60,000 bases of DNA from Symsagittifera roscoffensis (Eukaryota; Xenacoelomorpha; Acoela; Convolutidae): positions 52,149,858-52,209,857 of the forward strand of contig NC_087065.1 of assembly GCF_963678635.1 (NCBI RefSeq). Reading direction: 5' to 3'. The notes below the pieces were generated by a model that saw nothing but the letters and a program-made list of their open reading frames with translations, ran no database searches and was not told the DNA's origin. Positions 27,301 through 38,560 of this stretch are shown one piece after another (within the stretch, counting starts at the first letter, position 1; each line of letters begins with the position of its first letter). The position numbers were made by a program, and so were the translations under genes.

Positions 27301-30300
27301 ATGAATGAACGTGAATTCGGCCAGCAGAATGTGAATCAAATGGACTTGAATGAAGCGAGGGATAAATGGTCAATAGGGGAGAATTGTCGACTCCCTTTGC
27401 CGACAGGAGAAGAGCACGTTCGAGAAACAACATGCGCGACGTCACCCACATCGACTTCAGAATTTGAGATGGATGACAGAAACACTTTTCCTGGAGAAGA
27501 AGCGAGCACCAACAAAGTATGTTTAAGATAAATGAAATCAGAGTATACCGCAGCTTAATCAATCGCTAAGGAGTTTGAATTTTTCAGTTAACTATCTTCA
27601 TCATGATCGAAAAAGCACTATCGTTGAGTTATATTTACAAACATGATAACGAATACTTTTAACTGCCTGTGCGAATACAGTAAGCTTTCTTGAGATAAAC
27701 TTGTGATTCTTAACTATCGTAGTTGAAGCTGGATTGGATTCGACTGTCGATTATGTGGTAAAAGTTAACTCTTGTCTTTTTTGCTTATCTTGGAGTGCCA
27801 AAAACGGGAAATCCGTATGCTGGATAATCAGACTGTATTTACAAACAATACATGACTAGAAACGCAATTGTAGTTGAAATTCTAGAGTAACGCACTCTTG
27901 CTTCGCTGCGCTTATATTTGACAGGAGTGGAATGATATACACTAGTGAGTGTTTGCCGTTCATTGTTTTTTCTTACGACATTGACAGTTTTGACAGAAAT
28001 TGTGACACCCAGTTTTTTTTAAAAAAAAAACAAGTGGAATGGATCTTTAAGAAACCCTTTTTGCGCTTCGCTTTGCTGCGCTAAGATTCAGCAGAAGCTG
28101 TATAATGCGCCTGAAGCATTGCTTGCTGCTTTTCAAGATAGTTTCTAATTGTAACTCAATTGAAAGTAGACTCAATTTATCCCTTTTTTATGTTTTAAAT
28201 GCAGATGCATTGAATTGTGGACTCATTTGTCAGTTGTCTCAATTTGCGACCCTTTGTTCCGCATGTTGTTAAGAGTCCATGAACGTAGTTCAGACTCTTA
28301 TATAGGTCGCGATGATTTTTCTTCCCTTTTTTTCAGGAAAAGTCTTAAAAATTTTTCAGGCTCAAATTTACTTTTTCGCGGTTTGACTTTAATTACTTTT
28401 TAAGTTCAGTTCATTTCCTTTGCTAAAAGGAAGGCAAACTACACTATCTAACAGCGAAAGTTTAAAGGTCAGCGACTTCTAGTTTCGAAAGTGGAATTTA
28501 ATTCTCAGATTTCCCAGCGAAATAAAAAAAAAATTACCGATTGATACAGTTTTCTCAAATTGGGTTAATTTGATCGAAAAAGTGCCTATCACAAATTGTT
28601 CTAATAATTAAAAGCGCCTTGAGGGCATGCATTTTTTCTTTAAATTTTGGAACTTTCGCAAATTTTCTTGAAATTTGAAAGTTTTTTTTCAAAAAACAAA
28701 TCAGATTTTTTTTTCTGTTTAATTGCGCTCATTGACTCTTTTTCAATTGTCTGTTGGCTATATTTTGAATTTTCGACCTCTCCAATCCCAAATAATATAG
28801 TCACGAATTTTTTCAGACCTGTGAGTCATCGTTTGGTCTGGGTCCTTTCCGTTGCAGCTCCTCTCTGGTGACAATTAACCTGTTCGCAGTAGTGTTATGT
28901 GTCACCGTCTTCTTCGAGAGCTTCTGCACGAATGGAGTGAATCCGACCAACTACCAGAGTCTGGAGACTAGATTCAGCTTCTCAAGTACCACTTCTGGCA
29001 TCATCAGCATCATGTACGATGTGGCCTACTGCCTCATAGCTGTACCATGTGAGATATATTCTTCCCATTTTATGCTAGTCAATCAGTTATAAATATTATG
29101 AGTAAATTCGTGTTCGTGTATTTATAAATCAGTAGCAAATATCAATTGTTGCAAAGACATCGAGAGAAGATCGTAAAGATGGTTGAACAGGTCAAGTCAA
29201 ATGATGTATCTAATTAAGTTCTCACAAAAGTTTAAAAGTACTCACCGACTACCCCTTGCACAAATTACACCACTTTGGAGCTACTAATTGACATTATTTT
29301 GATCGGCTGATTTTTAGGTGTATTTTTTACTAACGGATAATAAATGATAGATTTTATAAACTAGCGCCAGCTCGCTCGCTGGGGACGTAACGCAATATAA
29401 ATCAAAATCAAATCAAGTTTTGTGGAAACGTGTTAAATTAACTTGGGAAGTAACTTGTTTAAAAGTAAGCTTCGCCCATTATTAAGTTCTTTTCAGTGTT
29501 TCGGTAGTGTTCAGAAAAACAGTTCAACGACCTAGAAACGACGATACGTTTTCAACTCTCTCTGACAAATCATAGATCCGGTACTGACTTCTCTCGGCTG
29601 CTAATATAGACAAAAGAAATCAGCCGTGGGTCCAGAATTTTCCCAAGGGGTTTGACTTTTATGGGTTCATGAGCTGGTTTACTGATAGCAAATTAGTATC
29701 TGAAAAGACAAAAGCTTATAAGATGAAGTCAAATAGGTCAGCGATAAAAAGCCACCATTTTTCGGCAACCTTTTTGATATGTATATTTCGTAGTTATGAG
29801 CATGGTTGCATTTGAATGAATGATTTAAATCAAGGTATATACGTCAAAACTATCAATTGGGCACATTCAAACAGTTTTATTCTGCATGTCGACAACAGCT
29901 GAATTGGAACGCCTCTTCAGCTCCATTGGATTTGTGCTCTCAAACTCGAGAAACCTGCTCAGAATTTAAAAATGCTGGAAATTGTGTTTGTTTTTGAGTG
30001 CCACATCAATGAACTTCGTTTCGTTATCGAAGTCATTAAGATCAAGCGGAACTGAATCAAACATTCAAAAAAATTCGATTTTTTTTGCCACCGTAGCCCG
30101 GAGGTAACAATAATTTTTTGATATAGTTAGTGGAGTTAATTAGTGTGTGTTGTTAAAGTTAGCTACCTGGGCACGAAGTATTTGACCAAACCCAAATGGA
30201 TGGCCATCGGGTTTACTACAGTCTCAGTGGCATGTGTGACCATGGCAATGCCCCAGTTCATATCGGGAGTCTACCACGTGAACTCCGAGGGAGACCTGAA

Positions 30301-33300
30301 CACTTGCGACGGCAACAGAACGCAGTTGTATTGTGATGTCATTTCGCAAACACAGGATGAGTCTGCAGTATACCCTGGTAAGTGGGAGGGCGTCAATTGT
30401 ACGAGATTTGCCAACGGTTTTTGGCAATGATTTGGGTACGAAGATGGAATGGTTCTTAAATACGTTTGAGAATGAATTTTACGACACTTGGACGATGATG
30501 TCTAATTATTGGGGGCTTCTGATACTCAATTGTGCACTATTTTTTTGCAGAATATGGGACCCCCTCCAATAAGGACACCTTGAATGAAGTTTAAAACTGA
30601 CAACAAAAAAATTACAAAAAAAACCCGAGATATATAGCTCGAAAGTCCAAAGTTTTTATCAGTGAAAGTTCGAAAAAAGTCTTGTTATATAACTAAATTT
30701 GGTCGGTTATCTTTCTTCTAACCATTATCTTTCTATCCTCACCCAAAGGCTATCAGAGTCTGATTGTTGTTTGATGCCAACAAGACCCCGTTTGGTAAAA
30801 TTGACGCACTAGATTATTATACTCCCCTCCTCTGGTAGTTAAACAACAGTGATGAACAAACATGCCACCTTCACTGCCACAAACATGCCATCCAATCAAT
30901 CTTGTTTTTATTTTAAGATAATCCTCACTCTTTTCCAGATCTAACAAACGTAGTAAGTTAGTTCTCAATTCTCTTTTCCTCTAAATTATCTTATCGGGAA
31001 AGTTATTCAATGAAGAAATTCGGTTTGTTCGGACTTGAAAGAAAACTCAAAGAAAACTAGTTATTGAAATTCTGAATCATTCTTTTTCAGCTAAATTATC
31101 GTCCCTTTATTTAAAAGAATTTTAAAGATTTAGTAGCAGTATTATTTACTTAAACGGGGCCTAGGAAATTAGACGACAAGCAAATTAGATGACCGTAAAG
31201 AAACGGAATTTACGGCACGCAATTTGCACGCAAGTTAGTGTCTAAATTCCGTTATTTTCTGATCGTCTTATTTGCTTGTCGTTTAAGTTCCTAAACCCCA
31301 CTTAAACAGCTGATCAATTTTTAGGAGCCTTGGAAATTAGACGATAAGCAAGTTAGACGGATGCTACAAAAACGTAATTAGACAAAGCCATGAAAAGTAA
31401 AAGGTTAACAAAATTTTTTTCTTAAGAGTCAAGTTTCACAAATACAAAAAGAGTATAAAATGTCAATGCCTATAAAAAACAATTAGTTTAAATGAACATA
31501 AAGTGTCAAATCCGAATGTTATAGGAGAGTTTTGAATTGAATAAATTATGCATGATTGACTTGTAAATTTTTTCGCCACCAAAATTTAACTGCTTTCTGC
31601 AAACTATTTTAATTTTTCTCACGCAATTTGTCTGCAAACAATTTTAATCTCTCTCACTTTCGTCTATTTTCTCACAATTGCTGTTTTGCAAAATCGTCTA
31701 ATTTCCTTTTAAGTGCCTCCGTCTAATTTGCTTATCGTCCAATTTCTCAACCCCAATTTTTAACCATCGCGCATCATGTTTGCGTAGTTTTGGCCACATT
31801 TTTTATGATGCTTCTGCTTTCCTTTTTATGACGATTATGTTTAATTCTTTCAAATAAAAATAAACGAGTGGCTATTATGACGTAATGTTTCTATTGTTTA
31901 AGTGGTGTTATCGGTGGGTAACTTCCTGTTTGGGTGTGGCACTGTAGCTCAGAATACACTAGCAGTGCACTACTTCGAGGAGAACTCGGCAGGCAACAGT
32001 GGCTTCTACTACGGCATTATGCAGGCAACCAGGTAATGAGTTGCTCAGAAAATGAATTACTCAGAAAATCTGCATAAAATGCTTGAAAACATACCAAACC
32101 CCTTTCTCGCCGAGTTGTAAAAATGGTTTGAATTAACTTTTGTTTCTGAGATGAAATTAGAGCTAGAATAGATGAGATTGATATGACTCTTCTTTAATTT
32201 TTCTGGCTACTGCAAAATTCATGCAAAGTGTTACCGATTGGTCTAAGCGTCATTAAAAAACTCACCAAGATAAGAATGAAACATCTACAGTTATTTAATT
32301 CAGCTTGTACTTGATTCACAAACTCGTCGATGCAAATGTGATATTTTAGGTCTTTGGGGTCAATCATGGGGGCTGGTCTGAATGCGGTCTTCCTGACTGT
32401 TCCGGTGGATCTAGAGGAGTTGCCTGTAGACAACTCACACGTGTTGTGGGTGGGGGCATGGTGGGTAGGCCTCTGTATTGGGGCAGTAGGGGTCATTCTA
32501 TGCGTGCCGCTAGTGCTCTCTTTTCCACTCAAGTTCAACAATCAGTATACACGCAATACAGGTTAGTTTATTTTCTTTCTGCACACGAAAAGTGAATCGT
32601 GTTTTCCAAAATTTTGCGTGTAAGTTCGTTCTGGCTGTCAATCTTGTAACACATTCATAATTTTTGCCATTAGTGACAGTAACTAGATTCTTAACGACTA
32701 TAACGCTGCTAAACTGAACTGATTTTAAACAGATGCGTAGTCTTTTCGTTATTGTGACAAGAGTTTAAAATGTGATTAAAAAAATGTGATAACTTTACTT
32801 TCAGTATCAAGAACTGAAAATCAGTCGCAGTCTATTCCGTTTTCTTCCTCGGCTAAAGCGAAAGAAGACATTCAGGTAAGTGTGGGCAATTTGAAGTCGC
32901 AGCTGTCAGCGGTGGTGTGCAATTTGCCCTGGATTCTGTTCACCCTAGCTGCGGTGCCGGAGGCCTTCATATACTCTGGCCTGGTGACATTCGGAGCCAA
33001 GTTCTTCCAACAGAGTCTAGCGATGACTTCAAGTGGAGCTGCAATAACATTCGCATCTGTCATCGTTTTAGGTATGAAAGGTTGCCAAAAATCGAACTAA
33101 TAGAATCAATTTTGATTCCATTGCGTTTTTTTCGGGCAATGTCACAACGTAATTGTACAGAACTATGGCTTGGGATGGTTTTTTTTTCATCCGATTTTGG
33201 CACTTTGAGGAAGTTTATAGGTCAAGTGTGATATCGTTTAAAAGCTTTTTGGTCGTGATTGAAGTCTCAATAAAAATTTGGGACTGTTATGTCGAAAAAA

Positions 33301-36021
33301 CTAGTCTTCATGCTTCCGCTTGTTAGACTGATTTTCCCACTGACTCACTACCAAAAAATCACTAGCAATCTTTTCTTTAGAGCGTATATTTGAAATTATT
33401 TTGCTTAGTTCTACTCAGGGGCGGATTTAGGGAGGGAGGTGGACGCCCCCCCCCCTCGGATTCGACCCAAAGGGTCCCCACCCTTTGTACTATTTTGAGA
33501 TATCCATATTTGGCGACGGAGCCTAAAAATTTTCTAAAGGCGCCAATATATACTAATTTTGAAGGAAGAGCCTTTTTTGGCCTGTTTTTTTTTCAAACTT
33601 TGACCGCGGCGCAAAAAATTTGACCAAAATAGGTTCTTTATAATGATTTGGGAGAGCTCGGAAAATCAATTTTGTCGACATAAAAAAAGTCGACAAAATG
33701 TTTGACAATTTTTTGAAAATCCGCCTTCCTTCCCCTCGAAGTTCCTCGATCCGCCCCTGTTTCTGCTGATTTTTTTATCCGCTTCTGATTTTTTTCAATA
33801 ATTATAGAGTTCGGATTATTCTGTTAATTGCACAGCTACAGACTACTCTATCTTCAAACTAGTGCTATAAAAAAAGGATCGAATCAGGGTGTATAGAGCT
33901 TGTTTTGGCGTTTTCTCGCTTTTGTTTGCAAAGCGCAGCTTCGCCTCTGTATTTTTTGGTCTAAACTTTTAAAAAGTGCCCAAAAGCAGCATTTTAACCT
34001 AATTTTTTGAATAAATTGCCTGCGGCGCTGAATGTTATAAAGAAAAACAGGGTCTCGAGGAAATCCTATATAATTATTTTTCTGTTTTTGATATCATGGG
34101 ATTTACGGAGAATGTTTTAGGTACATTAGGAAGCATCGTGGGAGCATTGATATCTCGCAAGATGAACTCGCTTCGCGGCATCATCAAAACCCTGATGACT
34201 GTTACGCTTCTCGAAATGATTCTATCCTCTTCTATTCTCTTACACTGTCCGGAACAATCTGTTTCTAATGTTCCTGGTGCTACTACCGAAGAGTCGATTT
34301 CGAGTATGTTAGAAAGTGGAAAAGTGTGTTTTGACAAATGCCAGTGTTCTGTTAGTCTTTTCCAGCCAGTATGTCACGAGGCGTCTGAAACTACGCTGTT
34401 TAATGCGTGTTACGCCGGATGCGAAGGTGATAAGACTGATTGCTCATGTGTGGGTGCTGTTAGCCACGGGCATGAGTCATCACTTAACCGAAGCTATCTA
34501 GGAGAAAATGTGGAGGAAGGTTTTTGTGCAATAGACTGTCCTGAGAAATATTTCGCCGCAATTGGTGAGTTCAAAATGCGCAATCTCACAAAGGCTTCCA
34601 TTAATTTTTCTTAATTAATCGTTTGGCCTAACTTAATGTAAAAATGTTAGTTTTTCGGCTCTTCCCCCCCCCACAAGCGAAAATTCACTAGTAAATTTAA
34701 TGTTCACAATGTCCCAGTGTTACAAAAATTGGCGTGCTGACTAATTAGGTCCTGGCCAAGATATTTGGTTTTTATACTTAACGTCGTAAGACCCCTCGTT
34801 ACACCATAAAACTTATGCTTATGTGAGGTGGGGGGAAAGGAAAACGAGAGCCAGTTTTTCAAAAATTTAGCACACACTTGCTATTTACACTAGTGAGCAG
34901 CGTAGTGTATTATTACGAACCTTCTTTTTTTAATAACTTAACTCGCAAATAAGTGTTCATAAAACGTTTTCCCTTATTTGGTGGCACTAAATAAGTGTCA
35001 CCTGATTTGATGGCACGGCTCTTTTCCAGTCCCACCCTTTCAAAATACCGAATTTTATGTTTGTTTTACGTGTTATTACGGCTAAATGCGTGATGTTACG
35101 CTGTTATGTATGAAGAACAAATCTGTTCACAGTTGACGATTTGTTCACCATGCCAAATTTCATTGCATTATGACAACGTTAATTAAGCTTTTCAAAATTG
35201 AATTTGAAAGGGGGGGACTGGAAAAGAGCCGGTGGCACTTGCTATAATCACGATTTGTATCATTAGAAATTTCATAGCATCTATTCTCTGCTTTGATTGT
35301 GGCTAGTGTTTGTAAAGTATTAAGCTTCAATGGCTGAGTGGTTAGTGCGCGAGACGCATAATCTCTAGGTCGTAGATCGAATCCAAGACATAGCCGAAGT
35401 TTTACTAATTCGATGCTTATTTCTTCTTTAATTGCACTTTATAGAGCTGCTTTTTGTCGTGTTCTCGCTAGTGTTTGCGAAGCGAAGCTTTGCCTCTGCG
35501 TAAAATTTAAAAAACGCGCATTCGAATGATATCTTACTTGGTTGTTTCAAAATGAATGATGTCGTGCATTGTTTGCAGGTCTTGGTTTCTTCTGTTTTGC
35601 GATGCTCATTAAAGTACCGATCGGGCTAAGTGGAAACCTGAAACTTATCTCATCGCCCCATCTCGCTTCTCTTTCCCTCGCAGTTTCAAACATAGCCTTC
35701 CGAGTGCTCGGAATGTCCACAGGACCCCTGGTATTCGGGGCCATCATGGACGCCAACTGTGACCTATGGGAGGTGACTTGCGACGAAGGTCAAGGGTCAT
35801 GTCTTTTATACAGTCTGGACAAACTATCATTCACTACATTTCTACTGGTGCTGTCGTGTGCTTCAATGGGCCTCCTATTCTATGTTCTATCTATGCTGGC
35901 TTACGGAAGAAAAAGTCTGGACTTCTATCCAAACCAGGAAAAAAAACTGGAGGAGGCTAAAAGTGAACTAGCTGAGCCTAAATGTATTTCTTATATCAAT
36001 ACTCGCAATCAAGACATGTAA
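27301..36021 (+). CDS. Organic anion transporter, SLCO/OATP family, 8 exons
   Basis: Exons: 27301-27516, 28817-29048, 30144-30377, 31903-32032, 32350-32561, 32805-33071, 34121-34564, 35579-36021. All introns are GT-AG and the phases agree, giving 725 aa. The N-terminal exon is cytoplasmic. Exon 2 begins with the family's FGLGP-type motif and then the first membrane helix. Exons 2-6 supply helices with typical stretches (SYLGTKYLTKPKWMAIG, VGNFLFGCGTVAQNTLA, YYGIMQATRSLGSIMGAGL). Exon 7 carries the extracellular Kazal-like cysteine loop, about residues 499-572 (CFDKCQC ... PVC ... CYAGC ... CSC ... C-x3-C). The last exon gives helices 10-12 (LASLSLAV, STGPLVFGAIMD) and a charged tail ending RNQDM*. 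The protein would carry organic anions such as conjugates or eicosanoids across the plasma membrane. The substrate cannot be told from sequence. Confidence 0.92.
28270..28770 (+). repeat. Dispersed repeat family A, copy 2 (OATP intron 1)
   Basis: Matches 38,095-38,560 closely in order: CAGGAAAA, TTTTTCGCGGTTTGACTTT, AAAAGGAAGGCAAACT, CAGCGAAAGT, CAGATTTCCCAGCGAAAT, CAGTTTTCTCAAATTGG. It lies just upstream of exon 2. Confidence 0.75.
29880..30012 (+). pseudogene. hAT transposase C-terminal (dimerisation) fossil
   Basis: Reads MSTTAELERLFSSIGFVLSN and then S-R-N-L-L, matching the ERLFSxxGxxxSxxRxxL signature of the hAT dimerisation domain. After a frame change the next block reads KMLEIVFVFECHINEL, matching the usual end of that domain. 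It sits in OATP intron 2 and is disabled. It could be the remains of an autonomous partner of nearby short elements with 8-bp target duplications. Confidence 0.55.
31156..31299. mobile_element. MITE, 144 bp, TSD ACTTAAAC
   Basis: Foldback element: the left end GGGGCCTAGGAAATTAGACG is mirrored by the right end (complement GGGGTTTAGGAACTTAAACG). Flanks 31148-31155 and 31300-31307 are both ACTTAAAC, a perfect 8-bp target duplication. It lies in OATP intron 3. The 8-bp duplication fits hAT-type integration; the GGGG terminus is not the usual CA. Confidence 0.85.
31324..31754. mobile_element. Related MITE, 431 bp, TSD AATTTTTA
   Basis: The left end GGAGCCTTGGAAATTAGACG and the right end (complement GGGGTTGAGAAATTGGACG) match the element 25 bp upstream. 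Flanks 31316-31323 and 31755-31762 are both AATTTTTA. It is a longer member of the same family with a different AT-rich interior and no ORF. Confidence 0.85.
33416..33759. mobile_element. MITE with hAT-like CAGGGGCGGAT ends, 344 bp
   Basis: Starts CAGGGGCGGATTTAGG and ends CCTCGATCCGCCCCTG, imperfect inverted repeats. Flanks GTTCTACT and TTTCTGCT agree at 6 of 8 bases, consistent with a decayed 8-bp target duplication. It lies in OATP intron 6, between exons 6 and 7. No ORF of its own. Confidence 0.75.
35011..35238. mobile_element. Inverted-repeat element (MITE-like) in OATP intron 7
   Basis: The arm TGGCACGGCTCTTTTCCAGT near 35,011 is mirrored near 35,200-35,237 (GACTGGAAAAGAGCCGGTGG), with about 35 matching bases including a TTTGAAAGGG block. 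A third partial piece, CGGCTCTTCCCCCCC, is at about 34,658. Target duplications are not clear. Confidence 0.55.
35324..35399 (+). repeat. tRNA-Met-like sequence, decayed tRNA or SINE head
   Basis: TGGCTGAGTGGTTAG matches an RNA polymerase III A-box region, and GATCGAATCC a B-box. GAGACGCATAATCTC forms an anticodon arm with CAT, but base 33 is G instead of T, the T arm is mispaired and the acceptor stem is poor. It is therefore not called as a working tRNA. It lies in OATP intron 7, about 75 bp before a GCGAAGC-type short repeat. Confidence 0.5.
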
Positions 36022-36349
36022 ATATTATAGTGTAGTCTTCCATCGCTTATTGTTTAGTTTTACTCGAAACTAAGACTAATTATATATGTATATTGTTCAT
36101 CTTGTTTTCCTACTTGAGAACTCGTTTGCACATTTTCAATATCAATTTTGGATGTAGCTTTCCATGGATGTTTGCGGAAATTGCGAGATTGGTTAATATG
36201 CCGACATGCTTCCTATGGGTATAAAATGGTTACCTAAAATTAATGGCCCAGAAAACCAGTCAATACTAAAGAAAAACTTTCTCTGTAAGTCAAATTTTTC
36301 TTTCGATAACTACTGAAGAGCCTTGAGCAGCAGAAAAACGACCAAAATG

Positions 36350-37100
36350 TGAAAAGGGGTTTTCTGTTGAAATTACGAAAGTTGTAAACTAAATGTGGAT
36401 TACGGTAACATTTCAAGCATCAATTTTTTTATTATTTAGTTGTGTTTATAAGACTTTGTTTCAGGTTTCAAGTTTTTCTTTCTAAAAGTCATTTTGTCCA
36501 TTTTCAGTAACTTGACTTCAGTTGTCTGCAAACTGTTGTGTTCATACAATGGGCAAAGTCATCGCCTGTCAGGCTTGCATATCGGACATTGAAAGTCACG
36601 ATAAAGTCGCGATAGAGAAGTCGATTTGTAGAACTGCTCAAATCGGGCTAACAGCCGGTCTCATTTTGCAATCGCAAAAGTAAAATGATAAGTCAAAGGT
36701 TGGGTTTCCTAAACCTAGTCCAAAAATCCTAGTATAGCTTAGGTGGCTGCTGTCGTCGTTGATGAGTCGATTCCTATTGTAAAAAGAGAGTCATTTGTAC
36801 TGGGGTTTTTCTCTAAAAACGTCATGTAAACTAATAAATGTGCATTACGATAACATTTTAAACATCTATTTTTCATTGTTAAGTTGCATTTCTAACATAA
36901 TGTTTCAGTTTTCAAGTTTTTCTTTCTAAAAGTCAATGTCCATTTTCAGTAATTTCACTTCAGTTGTCTGCAAATTATTGTGTTCATACAATGGACAAAG
37001 TCATTGCATAGCAGGCTTGCATATCGGGCATTGAAAGTCACGGTAAACAAGTCGATTTGTAGCACTGCTCAAATTGGGCTGACAAAAGTCAATGTTTAGC
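36350..37100 (+). repeat. Diverged tandem duplication, unit about 445 bp
   Basis: Blocks such as TCAAGTTTTTCTTTCTAAAA, ACTTCAGTTGTCTGCAAA, GTGTTCATACAATGG, GGCTTGCATATCGG and AAGTCGATTTGTAG occur once in 36,437-36,655 and again in 36,882-37,085 in the same order. Confidence 0.8.
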
Positions 37101-38094
37101 GCGGTTGAAAATTTTCAAAACCTACCTCTACTTGCGAAAGCAAGTGTATTTGTAATCGGGAATTAGTCATTTTAACCATGAACAACTTCTCATAAATCTG
37201 TTAGAAATGCGTGCAGTTACTTTCTTGCGCAAGCTGAGTTGCTCAATACTTACCCGACCGATCAGCAAGGGTGTGGCAATCGGTTACTAGACTTTCACAT
37301 AAACAATTTAGCTCATAAAACTTATCTGTTAGACTTTTTCGTCTCCTCGTTTTCTTTTTGGAAATACTCCAACAGAAATATTTTGAGCGTAATAGTATTT
37401 ACAAGATTTGTCCTTTTCAAATTTTGCTTTTTTGTTGGTTGCTATTTTACCATTTCATTGTTTTTAAAAATCTTTTTTCGCCCATTTTTCAGCTTAACCG
37501 GTTTCGGCCTATTTTATATCGGCGTAGTGACCTCAAATTGCGCTATTTGATAAGAAAAACTAGTTTTTGTGTGCGTGTGGTTTAAAGGGGAGGGGAATTT
37601 ACATTTTTTCATTCGTTTCAAAACCTGGCCATTTGAGATCCCTTTGATACAGGCCCTAATTTTTTCAAATGCTCAAGATCAGCGCCACTTCCCACTTGGA
37701 CTTTTTTGCAAACTCATTTAAATTTTAACAAAAAAGCTTTCATATGTTTAGCTAGTTCGTTTTTCGACGTTAACCTTGTTCAAAGTCCTCTTACAAAAAA
37801 ATCAATAAAACCGCGTTTTTGATTAAAAAACATAATTTAATGTTTTTTTCACAGTATTTGAAAATTGCTGTTTTTCCGTTAGTAATTTAAACCAGTAAAT
37901 TTAGTTTAAGCGTTAAACATTTTATTATAAAAAGCACTGTTTTTTGTTTTAAAACGAGAGTTTTTACCTTGATTTAAAACAGGTTTTAAAATACTCCTAA
38001 CCCTGCCTCTGCTAGTTTTTTCTTGAGCGTCATGCTTTTTAATTATGTAACTGTTGTTTCGCAAGTGGTGCGAAGCTTAGTTTTGCCCGTGTTT

Positions 38095-38560
38095 AATAGT
38101 AACAAGCGTAGTGAGTACTCTTAGATAGGTCTTGCTAATTTTTTTTCAGGAAAAATTCTTGAAATTTGTTCACGCTCAGTTTGATTTTTCGCGGTTTGAC
38201 TTTTGATTTTTTTTTCAAGTTCAATGCATTTCCATTGTGAAAAGGAAGGCAAACTTCACTATCGATCAGCGAAAGTGTAAAAGTCGCGAAAAATGTGATT
38301 GGCTTCTAATTTCGAAAATGGAAATTAATTATCAGATTTCCCAGCGAAATGCAAGTTTTACCTATTGATCCAGTTTTCTCAAATTGGATTATTTTTAACA
38401 AAAAAGTGTCCGTCATAATTTGTTCTACAAATTCCAAGAGCTTTAAGGCCATCTAATTTTTTCGAAATTTAAAAGTGTAAGGTTTTTGAAAAACAAGTCT
38501 GTTTTTTTTTTAGTTTCCTTGCGCTTATTACTCTTTTCCAACTGTCAGTTGGCTATGTTT
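38095..38560 (+). repeat. Dispersed repeat family A, copy 3
   Basis: Clearest partner of 28,270-28,770; shared blocks include TTTTTCGCGGTTTGACTTTT, AAAAGGAAGGCAAACTTCAC, TTGGCTTCTAATTTCGAAAA, CAGATTTCCCAGCGAAAT and CCAGTTTTCTCAAATTGG. Confidence 0.75.

Noticed and set aside
35324-35399. Functional tRNA-Met gene
   Set aside because: Base 33 is not T, the T stem and acceptor stem are mispaired.
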